64,000 nt of DNA from Paenibacillus methanolicus. GTDB lineage: Bacteria; Bacillota; Bacilli; Paenibacillales; Paenibacillaceae. Location: positions 47,399 through 111,398 of the forward strand of contig NZ_VNHS01000016.1 of the NCBI RefSeq assembly GCF_008124765.1. Direction: 5' to 3'. The position numbers and the translations under genes are program-made. Positions 17,382 to 26,698 of this stretch are shown piece by piece. Every line of letters begins with the position of its first letter. Position 1 is the first letter of the stretch. The notes under the pieces were generated by a model. It was not told the DNA's origin. It made no database searches and was given only the letters and a program-made list of their open reading frames with translations.

Positions 17382-17420
17382 AAAAAAGCCGCGTCTCCGA
17401 TAGATGACGGAAACGCGGCG
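17382..17420 (-). terminator. Terminator of SEC-C protein gene
   Basis: Stem gccgcgt/acgcggc (17388-17394 with 17413-17419) with six U residues on the minus strand. Confidence 0.75.
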
Positions 17421-17461
17421 AAACTGATCCGTATTCTGGAGAACGCCAACTTCCAACCCGC

Positions 17462-18694
17462 CTAAGCGCCGCAACATTTCTTGTGTTTCTTCCCGCTTCC
17501 GCAAGGACAAGGATCGTTGCGTCCTACCTTAGCAGGGTTCGTATACGGTTTGGCGATGCCGCCTTGAAATCTCTCGAAGCCTTCTGGGATACCCGCATCG
17601 GCAAACATCCGCTCCCATGCCGCGCCGTGCTTAGCCGTCCGCGCTTCTTCTTCATTAAGCTCCTGCTTCCACTGCGATAAGGAAGGATGCGGCGTGTTCG
17701 AGATGACGCAGTACGTATAAATCGATTCCGTGAGATTCATGAGACCGCGCTCGTAGTTCCCGGCTTCCACCATGGTTTGGACCATCGGGAAGCCTTTGCT
17801 TGACCCCAGCTGGCATAGGCCGTCCGCCATGGTCGTCGCATACGAGAGGTCCTGCTCCTCCGGCAATAGCGTAAGCAGCGCCTCTTCCGAGGCAGGCAGC
17901 TTAATTCTGCCGAACACATCCGAGGCGTACATCCGGAAATATTCCGACTCAGCGGCCGCATACCGTTCGGTCAGCATCGTGATCACCGAAGTGGTCCCGA
18001 TCTGAACAAGCGCCTCTTTCGCCCGCTCCGGATGCCAATCATCGTCCGCCCCCAGCACATCGCACAGATAAGGAATGGCCGCTTCCAGCTTCCTTGCCCC
18101 TGCCAATTTTGTATAATAAGCCGTTTCGTAGCTGATGTCGCTGGGATCGTAGGCAGCCAGCTTCTGAAGCACGGCGTCGTTAGTCATACACTTGCGACGA
18201 GACAATTCAAGTACAATCTCGTCCCCGTAATTTGCATCAAACTCATCCACATATTTACCGGCGCTCTGCTCAATAAACACGCGGAAGACATCCATCAATT
18301 CCCGATCGTCCATCATCGCAAGACCGCGTTTTTGCCGCACCCGCTTGCTCCAAATAGCATCCTTCGCAATCAACGCCTCATAAGGGGTCAACAAACGGGG
18401 CTCGCTATGAAGCAATATACCCCGCAAATGATGTTTCGTATTCGGATCGATAGACGGCGATTGCCACAAGGCCAGAAGCTCGCGGAGCGTCTCCTCCGTT
18501 TGCGGGAATCGATAGGCATGGAACCAGTGAATCGTTTCGGATGGCTTCGATTGCTTCAGTCTCTCCAACAAGAGCGGCATTAGTGTCGTGTCGCCTTCAT
18601 ATAAGCAACTCTCGGCAAAATAGGCAAGGGCCGCATTGCATACAAGGTGCTCCGGATGCAGAATAAAGCCTTTCATTTGCTCAGCATTGAACAT
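17462..18694 (-). CDS. HEAT-like protein with C-terminal SEC-C zinc motif
   Basis: A 410-residue soluble protein. The body consists of helical, HEAT-like repeats (for example EAIPYLCDVLGADDDWHPERAKEALVQIG, split across the region). The last 20 residues are the SEC-C motif VGRNDPCPCGSGKKHKKCC, which binds zinc and in SecA contacts SecB and ribosomes. An ATG at 18700 is directly abutted to AAGGAAG; the ATG at 18694 is correctly spaced and preferred. SEC-C proteins of this type are mostly uncharacterised, and no specific function can be assigned. It is bounded by terminators on both sides. Confidence 0.7.
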   Translation of the reverse strand: MFNAEQMKGFILHPEHLVCNAALAYFAESCLYEGDTTLMPLLLERLKQSKPSETIHWFHAYRFPQTEETLRELLALWQSPSIDPNTKHHLRGILLHSEPRLLTPYEALIAKDAIWSKRVRQKRGLAMMDDRELMDVFRVFIEQSAGKYVDEFDANYGDEIVLELSRRKCMTNDAVLQKLAAYDPSDISYETAYYTKLAGARKLEAAIPYLCDVLGADDDWHPERAKEALVQIGTTSVITMLTERYAAAESEYFRMYASDVFGRIKLPASEEALLTLLPEEQDLSYATTMADGLCQLGSSKGFPMVQTMVEAGNYERGLMNLTESIYTYCVISNTPHPSLSQWKQELNEEEARTAKHGAAWERMFADAGIPEGFERFQGGIAKPYTNPAKVGRNDPCPCGSGKKHKKCCGA

Positions 18695-18876
18695 GACCAT
18701 CTTCCTTTCTCATCAAGATTCACTCTGTCTCACGATACCCGCAGTCCATGCATTGCTCCGGATCCAGATCGGAATCGACCAACTCGTCTATGATATTCCG
18801 CATTCGAATCAATGACCTTCAACATAATCGATTCACGACTGATTATAGCATAATGTGGACAAACCTACCGATCACG

Positions 18877-18904
18877 CAAAAAGACCACCGAGGAGGTGGC
18901 CTTC
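18877..18904 (-). terminator. Terminator of pectate lyase gene
   Basis: On the minus strand GGCCACC pairs with GGTGGTC (one G-U pair), followed by five U residues. Confidence 0.7.
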
Positions 18905-18939
18905 TATCCCTGCATATGACTGAATAAGAGACATTCCCT

Positions 18940-21009
18940 CTAGTAGGCTAGCTGCATGTAATAAAGGTTGGTTACGCTATCTTTCGTAATCGCGTGCGTC
19001 CCCGAGGCAAGAGATACGCGCACAATGCCGTTCGTCATGGGGTAACTGGTTCCGTCGATTTTGACTTTGGTCCCGTCCGGCGAGTTGAACACCAAGGTTA
19101 ACGTCGAAGCCGCGTGCGCCGTAAAGGCAATGCTGGTCGAACTCTCGAATTTCAGACATTGCGTGAGCGTTAGCCCGTTGTAAGATACGGACCCCTTGGA
19201 AGTCGACAGCGCGCCCTGAATGTTGAAGAAGTCGCTTGCCGTTCCATTCGATGTGAAGTTATGAACAACTTGTTGTTCGGTACCCGGATCTGGCGTAGGG
19301 TCCGGAGTGGGATCCGTCGGATTCGCATTCCCGCCAACCGCGATCAGCTTGGTCGTATAACTTTTGATTTTGGCCATCAGCACCTCGTTGACGGCATACG
19401 ATGCGTCATCTGTCGCGTCATTGAATGCCCATTGGAAATCCCCGTTGTTCATGCGTCCGGCTTCGGCGGTCACGATCGTTTCGACGGAACCCGGCGGATC
19501 AATATCGGCTGCAGTCACGCCCATATCGACGCTCGTATCGAAATTGTTATACGCCGTTCCGCCGACCAACGCTTTATACGAGCTGGGCACGGTTTCCGTT
19601 CTCGATGAAGCGAGATAGGCGTCGAACGAAGTTGCGTTTGCCGCGGCCGTGCCGGCATTGGAATTCGCATAAATCAAACTGTTCGCATCCGCAATGATGT
19701 TGTTGAACGCTTTAATCATGCCTCCGTTTTCGCCCGAGAACGTCCCTTCTCCCAGCGCATCGGTCCCTTGCAAAGAACTCATCATCGGATTTTTGGCATG
19801 TCTGAAATAATTGGATTCGACGAAAGCCGAGGCTCCCGTTGTTACGCCTACGCCATACTTGGCGTTACCGTCATAGAAGTTGTTATAAATATGAACGGAT
19901 GCCACTCGGATGCGGGGATGACGCGAATCCGAATGATCGAACCAGTTATGGTGGAAGGTAGCATAAAATTGGGCCGACTCGCTCAAACCTACCAAAGAAG
20001 CTTTGCCAGAATCCCAGTAGTGGTTATACGAAATCGTATTGTAGGTCGATCCTTTCTTCATATCGGTCGATCCGTCGCCCTTCGCCTGGTCAGCATCCCC
20101 TCCTGCCGTTCCATAGAAAAGATCGTTGTGATGCAGCCATACGTTGACATTGCCGGTATCCAACGAAATGCCGTCGTCCGGGAAGAGCATGAAGCCCAGA
20201 TTGCGCACTTCCACGTTGCCCGCATACCGAAGCAGCATCCCCCAGCCATAAGCGTAAGCATCGTCTCCGATCCCTTCGAGCGTCATATTCATTTCGGCAT
20301 AATTATTCTTTCCTTTGACCTCCAGATACCCGCTGCTGTTCAGCTGTCCGCTCAGATCATCCGCCGTCACTTTGCCGATGAATCGAATGGCGAGCGGCGT
20401 TTTATCATACCCTTTCTGTCTTAAACTCAAGATTTCGCCAAGGCCTACGGCGGTTTGCAGCCCGCCCGAACTGCTGACTTTCACATCGAGCGTAACCGTC
20501 TTTGCCGTATCCGAGGTGAGATACACAACTTGAGCGCCGCTCTTGAGCGTTCCGTTATCATTGTAGGCGCCCGAACCGGTTCCGTAGGTCGAAGCCGCCG
20601 AAAAAGCGAAGCCGGACCGGTCATGGGCGGCTACCGCTATTGCTCCCGTTACCGCGCTGACCGTTGAGCCGCCAGACAGCTTGGCTTCGACTTTCAGCAC
20701 GTAATTCCCCGCTGCAAGCCCAACGGCATCCGCTCTCCAATAAGAAGGGTATTGGCGAATAAGCTCGTTATCAATTCGTTGATACTGGGAATCCGCTGCG
20801 CTGGCAGGCTTCACATAGACATTGTACCCCTCCGCATTGCTGACAGGCGCCCATTTCACATACGCCGCTTCATTCCAGCCTCCGCTGCCCGTTATCGTAA
20901 CGCCGGCAGCCTGGGCTACTCCCGTATTGCCCAAGCCGCAAACCATTAAGGTGACGACAAGCGTCATCATGAGCACCGCGTGCATGAGGTTGACTGCTTT
21001 TTTCTTCAA
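18940..21009 (-). CDS. Secreted pectate lyase, polysaccharide lyase family 1
   Basis: A 689-residue exported enzyme predicted to cut polygalacturonate by beta-elimination. Signal peptide residues 1-34 (AQA/A) are followed by an FN3-like domain (about 36-125) and the PL1 beta-helix (about 130-560). The helix carries NVNVWLHHNDLFYG, the Asp pair in GGDADQAKGDGSTDMKKGS for calcium, and HHNWFDHSDSRHPRIR with the catalytic Arg. A Pro/Thr/Asp linker leads to a C-terminal beta-rich domain of about 80 residues. The ATG follows AGGAGGGATCC. It stands alone with its own cre-like site. It indicates plant-biomass use. Confidence 0.92.
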   Translation of the reverse strand: MKKKAVNLMHAVLMMTLVVTLMVCGLGNTGVAQAAGVTITGSGGWNEAAYVKWAPVSNAEGYNVYVKPASAADSQYQRIDNELIRQYPSYWRADAVGLAAGNYVLKVEAKLSGGSTVSAVTGAIAVAAHDRSGFAFSAASTYGTGSGAYNDNGTLKSGAQVVYLTSDTAKTVTLDVKVSSSGGLQTAVGLGEILSLRQKGYDKTPLAIRFIGKVTADDLSGQLNSSGYLEVKGKNNYAEMNMTLEGIGDDAYAYGWGMLLRYAGNVEVRNLGFMLFPDDGISLDTGNVNVWLHHNDLFYGTAGGDADQAKGDGSTDMKKGSTYNTISYNHYWDSGKASLVGLSESAQFYATFHHNWFDHSDSRHPRIRVASVHIYNNFYDGNAKYGVGVTTGASAFVESNYFRHAKNPMMSSLQGTDALGEGTFSGENGGMIKAFNNIIADANSLIYANSNAGTAAANATSFDAYLASSRTETVPSSYKALVGGTAYNNFDTSVDMGVTAADIDPPGSVETIVTAEAGRMNNGDFQWAFNDATDDASYAVNEVLMAKIKSYTTKLIAVGGNANPTDPTPDPTPDPGTEQQVVHNFTSNGTASDFFNIQGALSTSKGSVSYNGLTLTQCLKFESSTSIAFTAHAASTLTLVFNSPDGTKVKIDGTSYPMTNGIVRVSLASGTHAITKDSVTNLYYMQLAY

Positions 21010-21046
21010 TTGGATCCCTCCTAAATGTGATGGATTCAGACTTTAC

Positions 21047-21061
21047 CGAAAACGCTTACAA
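21047..21061. promoter_or_regulatory. cre-like site upstream of pectate lyase
   Basis: On the minus strand TTGTAAGCGTTTTCG fits the cre consensus at all but the final position. It lies 38 bp before the start codon. Confidence 0.5.
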
Positions 21062-21259
21062 TAAACTCTGGCTACTCCCCTCCTTTATCGTCATGGACTT
21101 GCAGGTGAACCACCGTAAGCGTAACAGTCCCGTAACCGGTTCCGAAACAATCATTACTTCATCATTGTGTGCGGATCCCCGCCATTCTCGACTTATCTGA
21201 GTTCATGATTATGACTGGAATCCATCATACGTACATGCATGCACCTAGCCAAACGCAAC

Positions 21260-21288
21260 TAAAAACCCGACCTTATAAGGTCGGGTTG
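21260..21288 (-). terminator. Terminator of HNH nuclease gene
   Basis: Stem aacccgacctt/aaggtcgggtt with a 2-base centre and five U residues on the minus strand. The stem aacccgacc/ggtcgggtt also recurs in the terminator at 22327-22356. Confidence 0.75.
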
Positions 21289-21325
21289 AGGATGTCGGCG
21301 TTGGAGATGCGTTGCGTATCTCCAA

Positions 21326-21736
21326 TTAGTTCACCTGATGGTGATAGTTCGCTTTCAGGATACGATAAAGTAACTTCATCCTGTTCGGCGAGGAAAACAC
21401 CCTCTCTCTAAAATAGGAGAATGCCGAACGGCTCCCCCGCTTCGTGTTGCATTCCATGCAGGCAGCAAGTAAGTTTCGAGGGAGATCCGAACCGCCTTTG
21501 CTCGAGGGGATTATGTGATCGACCGTCGTCCCGGAACGCCCGCACCATAGGCAGGTGTAACGATCCCGCTTCAGCGCGGTTTTCCGATAGTCGCGATATA
21601 AGAATGGGTTGTAAAGTAATTGGATGGTCTCCTCGTTAATCCAGATCGCACGCGCTCGATTAACTTCTCTCCATGCCCGGTCTAGCACGCAAGGGGTGAG
21701 TTGTTGGCCATCGATGTTAAGAACGTTGATCATCAT
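21326..21736 (-). CDS. HNH endonuclease
   Basis: A 136-residue small HNH nuclease. CLWCG and CMECN form the zinc-binding Cys pairs, and TTVDHIIPSSKGGSDLPRN contains the catalytic DH and Asn of the motif. The frame runs up to 21778, but GGGAGG precedes the tandem ATGs at 21736 and 21733, and the upstream codons look non-coding. It resembles stand-alone host HNH proteins common in Paenibacillaceae rather than a restriction or phage-packaging module, since no methylase or phage genes lie nearby. Biological role unknown. It is divergent from the CHRD gene. Confidence 0.75.
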   Translation of the reverse strand: MMINVLNIDGQQLTPCVLDRAWREVNRARAIWINEETIQLLYNPFLYRDYRKTALKRDRYTCLWCGRSGTTVDHIIPSSKGGSDLPRNLLAACMECNTKRGSRSAFSYFRERVFSSPNRMKLLYRILKANYHHQVN

Positions 21737-21867
21737 TCTTCGCCTCCCACGGCTAGCGTTAATCAATAGCCACAACAATATTCATAATAATCAATCTATC
21801 ATAAGACAGATGAACAGGCCACCTGCTGCCCTACCGAATAGAGTACAGCATTACAGCATGAGGGGTG

Positions 21868-22272
21868 ATGGTTATCAGAACGTTTAAGGCTTTCCTCAAA
21901 GGAAGAAACGAAGTGCCTCCTGTAAGGACAATAGCTGCAGGAGATGCTATTTTTCAGCTTAGCCGTAGTCGGAACAAGTTGTTTTTTAGAGTAGCCATTC
22001 GAGATATTAACCGAGTAACCCAAGCCCATATTCATCTTGGACGAAGAGGTGAAAACGGTCCTGTCGTCGCTTTTCTATTCGGACCCTCGAAATTTGGAAT
22101 TTCCGTAACCCGAGGCATTATTCGCGGCACTCTGACTCGCAGTGATCTAGTCGGCCCTCTAAGCGGAAAGACGATCCATGATCTAGTCGATGAATTTAAA
22201 AGCGGCAACGCCTATGTCAATATACACACCGTACAAAATCCAGACGGAGAAATTCGCGGCCAGATCTCATAG
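21868..22272 (+). CDS. CHRD-domain protein
   Basis: A 134-residue protein made almost entirely of one CHRD domain, a beta-sandwich named after chordin. Supporting motifs are KAFLKGRNEVPPV, AHIHLGRRGENGPVVAFLF and YVNIHTVQNPDGEIRGQI. There is no signal peptide, which is unusual since many CHRD proteins are exported. The start is ATG 21868 (MVIRTF), with GAGGGGTG immediately before it; spacing is short, and an adjacent GTG at 21865 is possible. Molecular function is unknown. Its transcript ends at the hairpin at 22327-22356. Confidence 0.75.
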   Translation: MVIRTFKAFLKGRNEVPPVRTIAAGDAIFQLSRSRNKLFFRVAIRDINRVTQAHIHLGRRGENGPVVAFLFGPSKFGISVTRGIIRGTLTRSDLVGPLSGKTIHDLVDEFKSGNAYVNIHTVQNPDGEIRGQIS

Positions 22273-22326
22273 TGCCCACCTGAATCGTTTATGATAACGA
22301 GCTTTACTCTCTAATTCTGGCCATAC

Positions 22327-22356
22327 AAAAACCCGACCTCATGCGGTCGGGTTTTT
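22327..22356. terminator. Bidirectional terminator between CHRD gene and ssrA
   Basis: aaaaacccgacc/ggtcgggttttt with A and T tracts on either side. It ends the CHRD gene on the plus strand and ssrA on the minus strand. Confidence 0.8.
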
Positions 22357-22358
22357 GA

Positions 22359-22722
22359 TGGTGGAGGCGAGGGGATTTGAACCCCTGTCCGAAGACATCG
22401 CCACATAGGCATCTACGGGTGTAGTCACAGTTTTGATGTCACCTAGGCCGTCGCCCCGTAACCGGCTACGATCTAGGTCAGCCTGATTGTCTTCTTCAGC
22501 ACACCCCAGGCGGAGATGTGACAGCGTATCCCACTAAGAGTGAGCCCCTACATCTGGCACATGGGCGATGCAAGAGAGGAGCTTAGCATACAGTTTCTTA
22601 GGCTGCTGCTAAAGTTGTACGTTGGTTGCCATTTAATAGGCTTTAGCGTTGATGAAGCGGACGCGTCCCCACTACCCGCAACCCATGCTCGAACTATCCC
22701 CGTCGAATCCATAAACGCCCCC
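22359..22722 (-). ncRNA. ssrA: Transfer-messenger RNA (tmRNA)
   Basis: A 364-nt RNA that rescues stalled ribosomes with SmpB. The 5' GGGGGCG (22722-22716) pairs with the 3' CGCCTCC before ACCA (22369-22359), giving the tRNA-like acceptor stem. TTCAAATCC forms the T loop, and the 5' part carries the conserved GGATTCGACGGGG. The tag reading frame appears to be 22630-22598, starting at GGC and encoding GNQRTTLAAA before a TAA. SmpB is encoded just upstream on the same strand. Confidence 0.93.
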
Positions 22723-22859
22723 ATGTCGCATAAACGGCGTCGTCTGAACCTTGCGGCTCATGTTCCGTTTAGCCGAGCGCCCGGCGTTCTCACGCGGCGA
22801 GCATAAGCTGTTGTTGCTGTCTTGCCGTTGCAAAACCGTACTGCTTGGCTTGCTTAGTT

Positions 22860-22865
22860 AGTATA
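22860..22865 (-). promoter_or_regulatory. Possible -10 element for ssrA
   Basis: TATACT on the minus strand about 140 bp before the mature tmRNA end, in the smpB-ssrA gap. No good -35 box is visible. Confidence 0.25.
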
Positions 22866-22950
22866 GCACATCGTCTGCACGAATGTACCCCTGTGTTTTT
22901 GGAAGAGCTGGCGCCGAGCTGGCATCGCTGCCATGGCCGACATCCCCAGG

Positions 22951-23433
22951 TTACCGCGCGACCTTCTGCTTCTCGCGCAGCGCACGCTGAATATCGCGCT
23001 GGGCATCCTTCTTCGCCGCGCTCTCGCGCTTGTCGTATTGCTTCTTGCCCTTGCCGAGGCCGATGAGCAGCTTCGCGTAGCCGTTGCGGACGTAAATCTT
23101 CAGCGGCACGATCGCGTAGCCTTCCTGCTTCGACTGGCCGAGCAGCTTGTGGATCTGCCCCTTGTGGAGCAGCAGCTTGCGCGCCCGCGTCGGATCGGTC
23201 GGGTTATGGCGGTTGCCTTGCTCGAACGGACTGATATGCATGTTGTGGATGAACATCTCGCCATTGCGGATCGTCGCGAATGCGTCGTTGATGTTCGCCT
23301 TGCCGGATCGCACCGACTTGATCTCCGTGCCCATGAGCACCATGCCCGCTTCGAACGTCTCCTCGATGAAATAGTCATGGGAAGCCTTCTTGTTCTGAGC
23401 TAGCTGCTTATTCTCATTCGTCTTCTTCGCCAC
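22951..23433 (-). CDS. smpB: SsrA-binding protein SmpB
   Basis: A 160-residue basic protein that binds the tRNA-like end of tmRNA and places it in stalled ribosomes. Typical stretches are ASHDYFIEETFEAGMVLMGT, EIKSVRSGKANINDAF and KIYVRNGYAKLLIGLGKGKK, followed by the basic C-terminal tail that enters the mRNA channel. The frame is open up to 23517, but GTG 23433 follows GAGGTGG at correct spacing and gives the usual family length. Order rnr-smpB-ssrA is the conserved Bacillus arrangement. Confidence 0.95.
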   Translation of the reverse strand: MAKKTNENKQLAQNKKASHDYFIEETFEAGMVLMGTEIKSVRSGKANINDAFATIRNGEMFIHNMHISPFEQGNRHNPTDPTRARKLLLHKGQIHKLLGQSKQEGYAIVPLKIYVRNGYAKLLIGLGKGKKQYDKRESAAKKDAQRDIQRALREKQKVAR

Positions 23434-23593
23434 GCCATCCACCTCGCATTCGTTCGCTTCTTCACCCTTACTTTGCACGTCCCCGTCATAAAACAACGGA
23501 CTCCCGCGCAGGTGCATCAGGAGTCCATTGTAACAACTTTACAGTTCGAAATCAAGGCGGCCCGCGCCGCCACGATTCCGATACCCGCTCGCT

Positions 23594-26500
23594 TTACTTC
23601 TTTTCCTTGCGGATAAAAGCCGCCGTCGCGTTGCCGCCGGATTTCTTCCGCTTCTTGCGCGGCTTGCCCGCCGGCGCGCCTTCCGCCGCCGGTACCGTCT
23701 CCGCCGCTCCTTCCGGATGCGCCGCGTTCGGATTGAACACTTCGCTCACGCCGCCGGACTTCTTGCGGCGCCGCGATCGGCTTCCGCCGCTAGCGTTGCC
23801 GCCGCCTTGGCCCGCGCCCGCAGGTGCGCCAGCTCCGCCGCTCGTATAGCCGCCGCGCGTGCCGCCTTGCACGGTTCCGCCGCTGCGATTGCCGCCCGGC
23901 GCGCCGCCGCTTCTGCCGGCGCCGCCGCGACCTCCGCCGCTGCGGTTGCCGCCGGAGCGATTACCGCCCGAGCGGCCGCGACGATCGTTGCCGCCCGGTC
24001 CGTTGAAGTGCTCGTACTCGCCGTCGTCGATAACGCCGCCGGTGCCGAGAATCGGGAGTCCCCACATGTCGGTCCGCACGCCGCCTTTGCGCTTGCCGCC
24101 TGGACGAGCGCCGCCGCTGCGGTCGCCGCCTGTTGCCGACTCTCCGCCACGGTTGCCCCCGGAGCGCTCGCCGCCTTCTTCCGCTACGCCCAGAATCTTA
24201 TCCAGATTGAAATCGTCCTCCGGCTTCCAGCCTTGACGATCCGTTCCGCCTTCGCTCCCGGCCTGACGACGTCCCGGCGCGGCGATCACGCCGCCTTGCC
24301 CCGGACGCGCGCCCGTTTCGCCGCCTCGGCCGCCTTTGCGGCGTCCGCCGCGTCCTTGCTCCGCCGCCGCCGGCGCTGGCCGGTTCTCCCCGCCGCGTCG
24401 TCCGCCGCGCTGTCCGCGATCATCGCGTCCGCTCGCGCTGCGCTCGTCGCCGCGGCCGCGACCTTGACCTTCGCGGCCGCCGCGTTCCCGGCCGCCGCCT
24501 TGACCGCCGCGTATGCGTCCGGCGCGAAGCGCCTTCTCCAGCTCGCGGTCGGTATTGCGCGAGCTCGAGTCGAGCAGCGCGAAATCGATCGTATGCTCGT
24601 CCATGTTGACGTTCTCCACGCGAATGCGAACATCATCGCCGATCCGGAAGATCCGCGAGGTACGCTCGCCGATCAGCACCATATGCTGCTCGTGGAAGTG
24701 GTAGTAGTCGTCGTTCAGCTCGCTAAGCCGGATAAGCCCTTCGACCGTATTCTCCAGTTCGATGAAAATGCCGAAGCTCGTCACGCTGCTAATAATGCCG
24801 TCGAATTCCTCGCCGATCTTATCGAGCATGAACTCGGCTTTCTTCAATTTCTCCGTATCCCGCTCCGCCTCGACCGCTACGCGCTCGCGTTCGGACGACT
24901 GCTGCGCGATCTCCGGCATCCGCTGGCCCAACGTATCCATTCGGTCGTCCGGCAGCATGCCGCCATTCTCGAACACCTCGCGCATGACGCGATGGATGAC
25001 CAAGTCCGGGTAACGGCGAATCGGCGACGTGAAGTGGGAGTAGAACTCCGCCGCAAGGCCGAAGTGGCCCAGGCTCTGCGCTTCGTAGCGCGCCTGCTTC
25101 ATGGAACGCAGCATCATCGTCGAGATGACCGTCTGTTCCTTCGCGCCGCGAATCTCTTCCAGCAGCGTCTGCAGCGAGCGCGGATGGATCGTATTGCCTT
25201 TGCCCTTGATTTGAAAGCCGAAATTCGCCGCGAACTGCACGAACGTCATCAACTTCTCGGAATCCGGGTTCTCGTGAATCCGGTACAGGAACGGCACCTT
25301 CAGCCAGTAGAAATGCTCCGCGACCGTCTCGTTCGCCGCCAGCATGAACTCCTCGATGATCATCTCGGCGATCGAGCGCTCGCGCTTGACGATGTCGGTC
25401 GGCTTGCCTTCTTGATCGACGAGCACTTTCGCTTCCACGAAGTCGAAGTCGATCGCGCCGCGCTTGATCCGCATGCCGCGCAGACGCATCGCCAGCTCTT
25501 CCATCAGCTTGAACGTATCGACCAGCTCGGCGTAACGCTCGGTCACTTCCGGATCTTCGTTCTGCAGGATCTTGCGCACGTTCGTATACGTCATGCGCTC
25601 TTTCGTCCGGATGACGCTCGTGAACACGTCGTGGCGCACCCGCTTCAGCGTCTTCGCGTCGAACTCCATCTCGCACGACATCGTCAGACGATCCACCTGC
25701 GGATTGAGCGAGCAAATTCCGTTCGAGAGGCGATGCGGCAGCATCGGGATGACGCGGTCGACCAAATACACCGAGCACCCGCGGCGGTAAGCTTCCTGAT
25801 CCAGCGCGGACTTCTCGGTCACGTAATAACCGACGTCCGCGATATGTACGCCAAGCACGTAGTTGCCGTTCTCGAGCCGCTCTATGTTCACCGCGTCATC
25901 GAGGTCTTTCGCGTCCTCGCCGTCGATCGTCACGATAACCTTGTTTCGCAGATCGCGCCGGCCTTGGCTAATAATCTCTTCCTCCGTGATCGTATCCGGG
26001 GCCGCTTCCGCTTCGGCCATCACGTCGTCCGGGAAGCTCTCCGGCAGCCCGTGCTTGCGAATGATGGAGAGGATGTCGACGCCCGGATCGTCCTTATGGC
26101 CGAGAATCTCGATGATCTCGCCTTCCGCCGCCGAACGGCCTTCCGGGTAGGAGACGATGCGCACGACGACCTTCTGCCCGCTCACCGCGCCCTTGAACTC
26201 GCCCTTCGGGATGAAAATATCGCGGTTGATCCGCTTGTCGTCCGGCAGCACGAAGCCGTAAGCCTCGTGATTGTCGAACGTGCCGACGATTTGGGTCACG
26301 GCGCGCTGGACGATCCGCACGACCTCGCCCTCCATGCGCCCCCCGCCGGTCTTCGCCGTAACGCGCACGAGCACCGTATCGCCGTTCATCGCGCTCTTCA
26401 GATCATTCGCGTGCAAATACACGTCCGGATGATCCTTCTCCTCCGGCAGCAGGAACGCGAATCCCTTGGCATGAGCCTGAATGCGGCCGCGCAGCAAATT

Positions 26501-26698
26501 CATCCGCTCCGGCAGCCCGTAGCGGTCGTTGGAAGTGCGAAGGATTTTGCCCTCGTCCTCAAGCGTGTTCAGCAAGACGAGGAACGACTTGAAACTTTGC
26601 GCGTCCTCGCTGCCGAGCCGTTCCGCCAGCTCCTGATATGTCAGCGGCTTGTACGCCGATTCTTTCATGAATTCAAGCAGTTGCTGCTCTGTGATCAT
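23594..26698 (-). CDS. rnr: Ribonuclease R with long Gly/Arg-rich tail
   Basis: A 1034-residue 3'-5' exoribonuclease that degrades structured RNA. An N-terminal HTH-like region comes first, then cold-shock domains (about 65-230), the RNB catalytic domain (about 250-600, with acidic residues in TIDGEDAKDLDDAV) and an S1 domain (about 632-708). Residues from about 713 to the end form a disordered tail rich in RGG, RSGG and GGNR repeats with a short conserved-looking island DMWGLPILGTGG, ending in basic Lys/Arg clusters. E. coli RNase R is about 813 residues, so the tail is unusually long. ATG 26698 starts MITEQQLLEFM. It probably works with SmpB/tmRNA in clearing non-stop mRNA. Confidence 0.93.
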   Translation of the reverse strand: MITEQQLLEFMKESAYKPLTYQELAERLGSEDAQSFKSFLVLLNTLEDEGKILRTSNDRYGLPERMNLLRGRIQAHAKGFAFLLPEEKDHPDVYLHANDLKSAMNGDTVLVRVTAKTGGGRMEGEVVRIVQRAVTQIVGTFDNHEAYGFVLPDDKRINRDIFIPKGEFKGAVSGQKVVVRIVSYPEGRSAAEGEIIEILGHKDDPGVDILSIIRKHGLPESFPDDVMAEAEAAPDTITEEEIISQGRRDLRNKVIVTIDGEDAKDLDDAVNIERLENGNYVLGVHIADVGYYVTEKSALDQEAYRRGCSVYLVDRVIPMLPHRLSNGICSLNPQVDRLTMSCEMEFDAKTLKRVRHDVFTSVIRTKERMTYTNVRKILQNEDPEVTERYAELVDTFKLMEELAMRLRGMRIKRGAIDFDFVEAKVLVDQEGKPTDIVKRERSIAEMIIEEFMLAANETVAEHFYWLKVPFLYRIHENPDSEKLMTFVQFAANFGFQIKGKGNTIHPRSLQTLLEEIRGAKEQTVISTMMLRSMKQARYEAQSLGHFGLAAEFYSHFTSPIRRYPDLVIHRVMREVFENGGMLPDDRMDTLGQRMPEIAQQSSERERVAVEAERDTEKLKKAEFMLDKIGEEFDGIISSVTSFGIFIELENTVEGLIRLSELNDDYYHFHEQHMVLIGERTSRIFRIGDDVRIRVENVNMDEHTIDFALLDSSSRNTDRELEKALRAGRIRGGQGGGRERGGREGQGRGRGDERSASGRDDRGQRGGRRGGENRPAPAAAEQGRGGRRKGGRGGETGARPGQGGVIAAPGRRQAGSEGGTDRQGWKPEDDFNLDKILGVAEEGGERSGGNRGGESATGGDRSGGARPGGKRKGGVRTDMWGLPILGTGGVIDDGEYEHFNGPGGNDRRGRSGGNRSGGNRSGGGRGGAGRSGGAPGGNRSGGTVQGGTRGGYTSGGAGAPAGAGQGGGNASGGSRSRRRKKSGGVSEVFNPNAAHPEGAAETVPAAEGAPAGKPRKKRKKSGGNATAAFIRKEKK

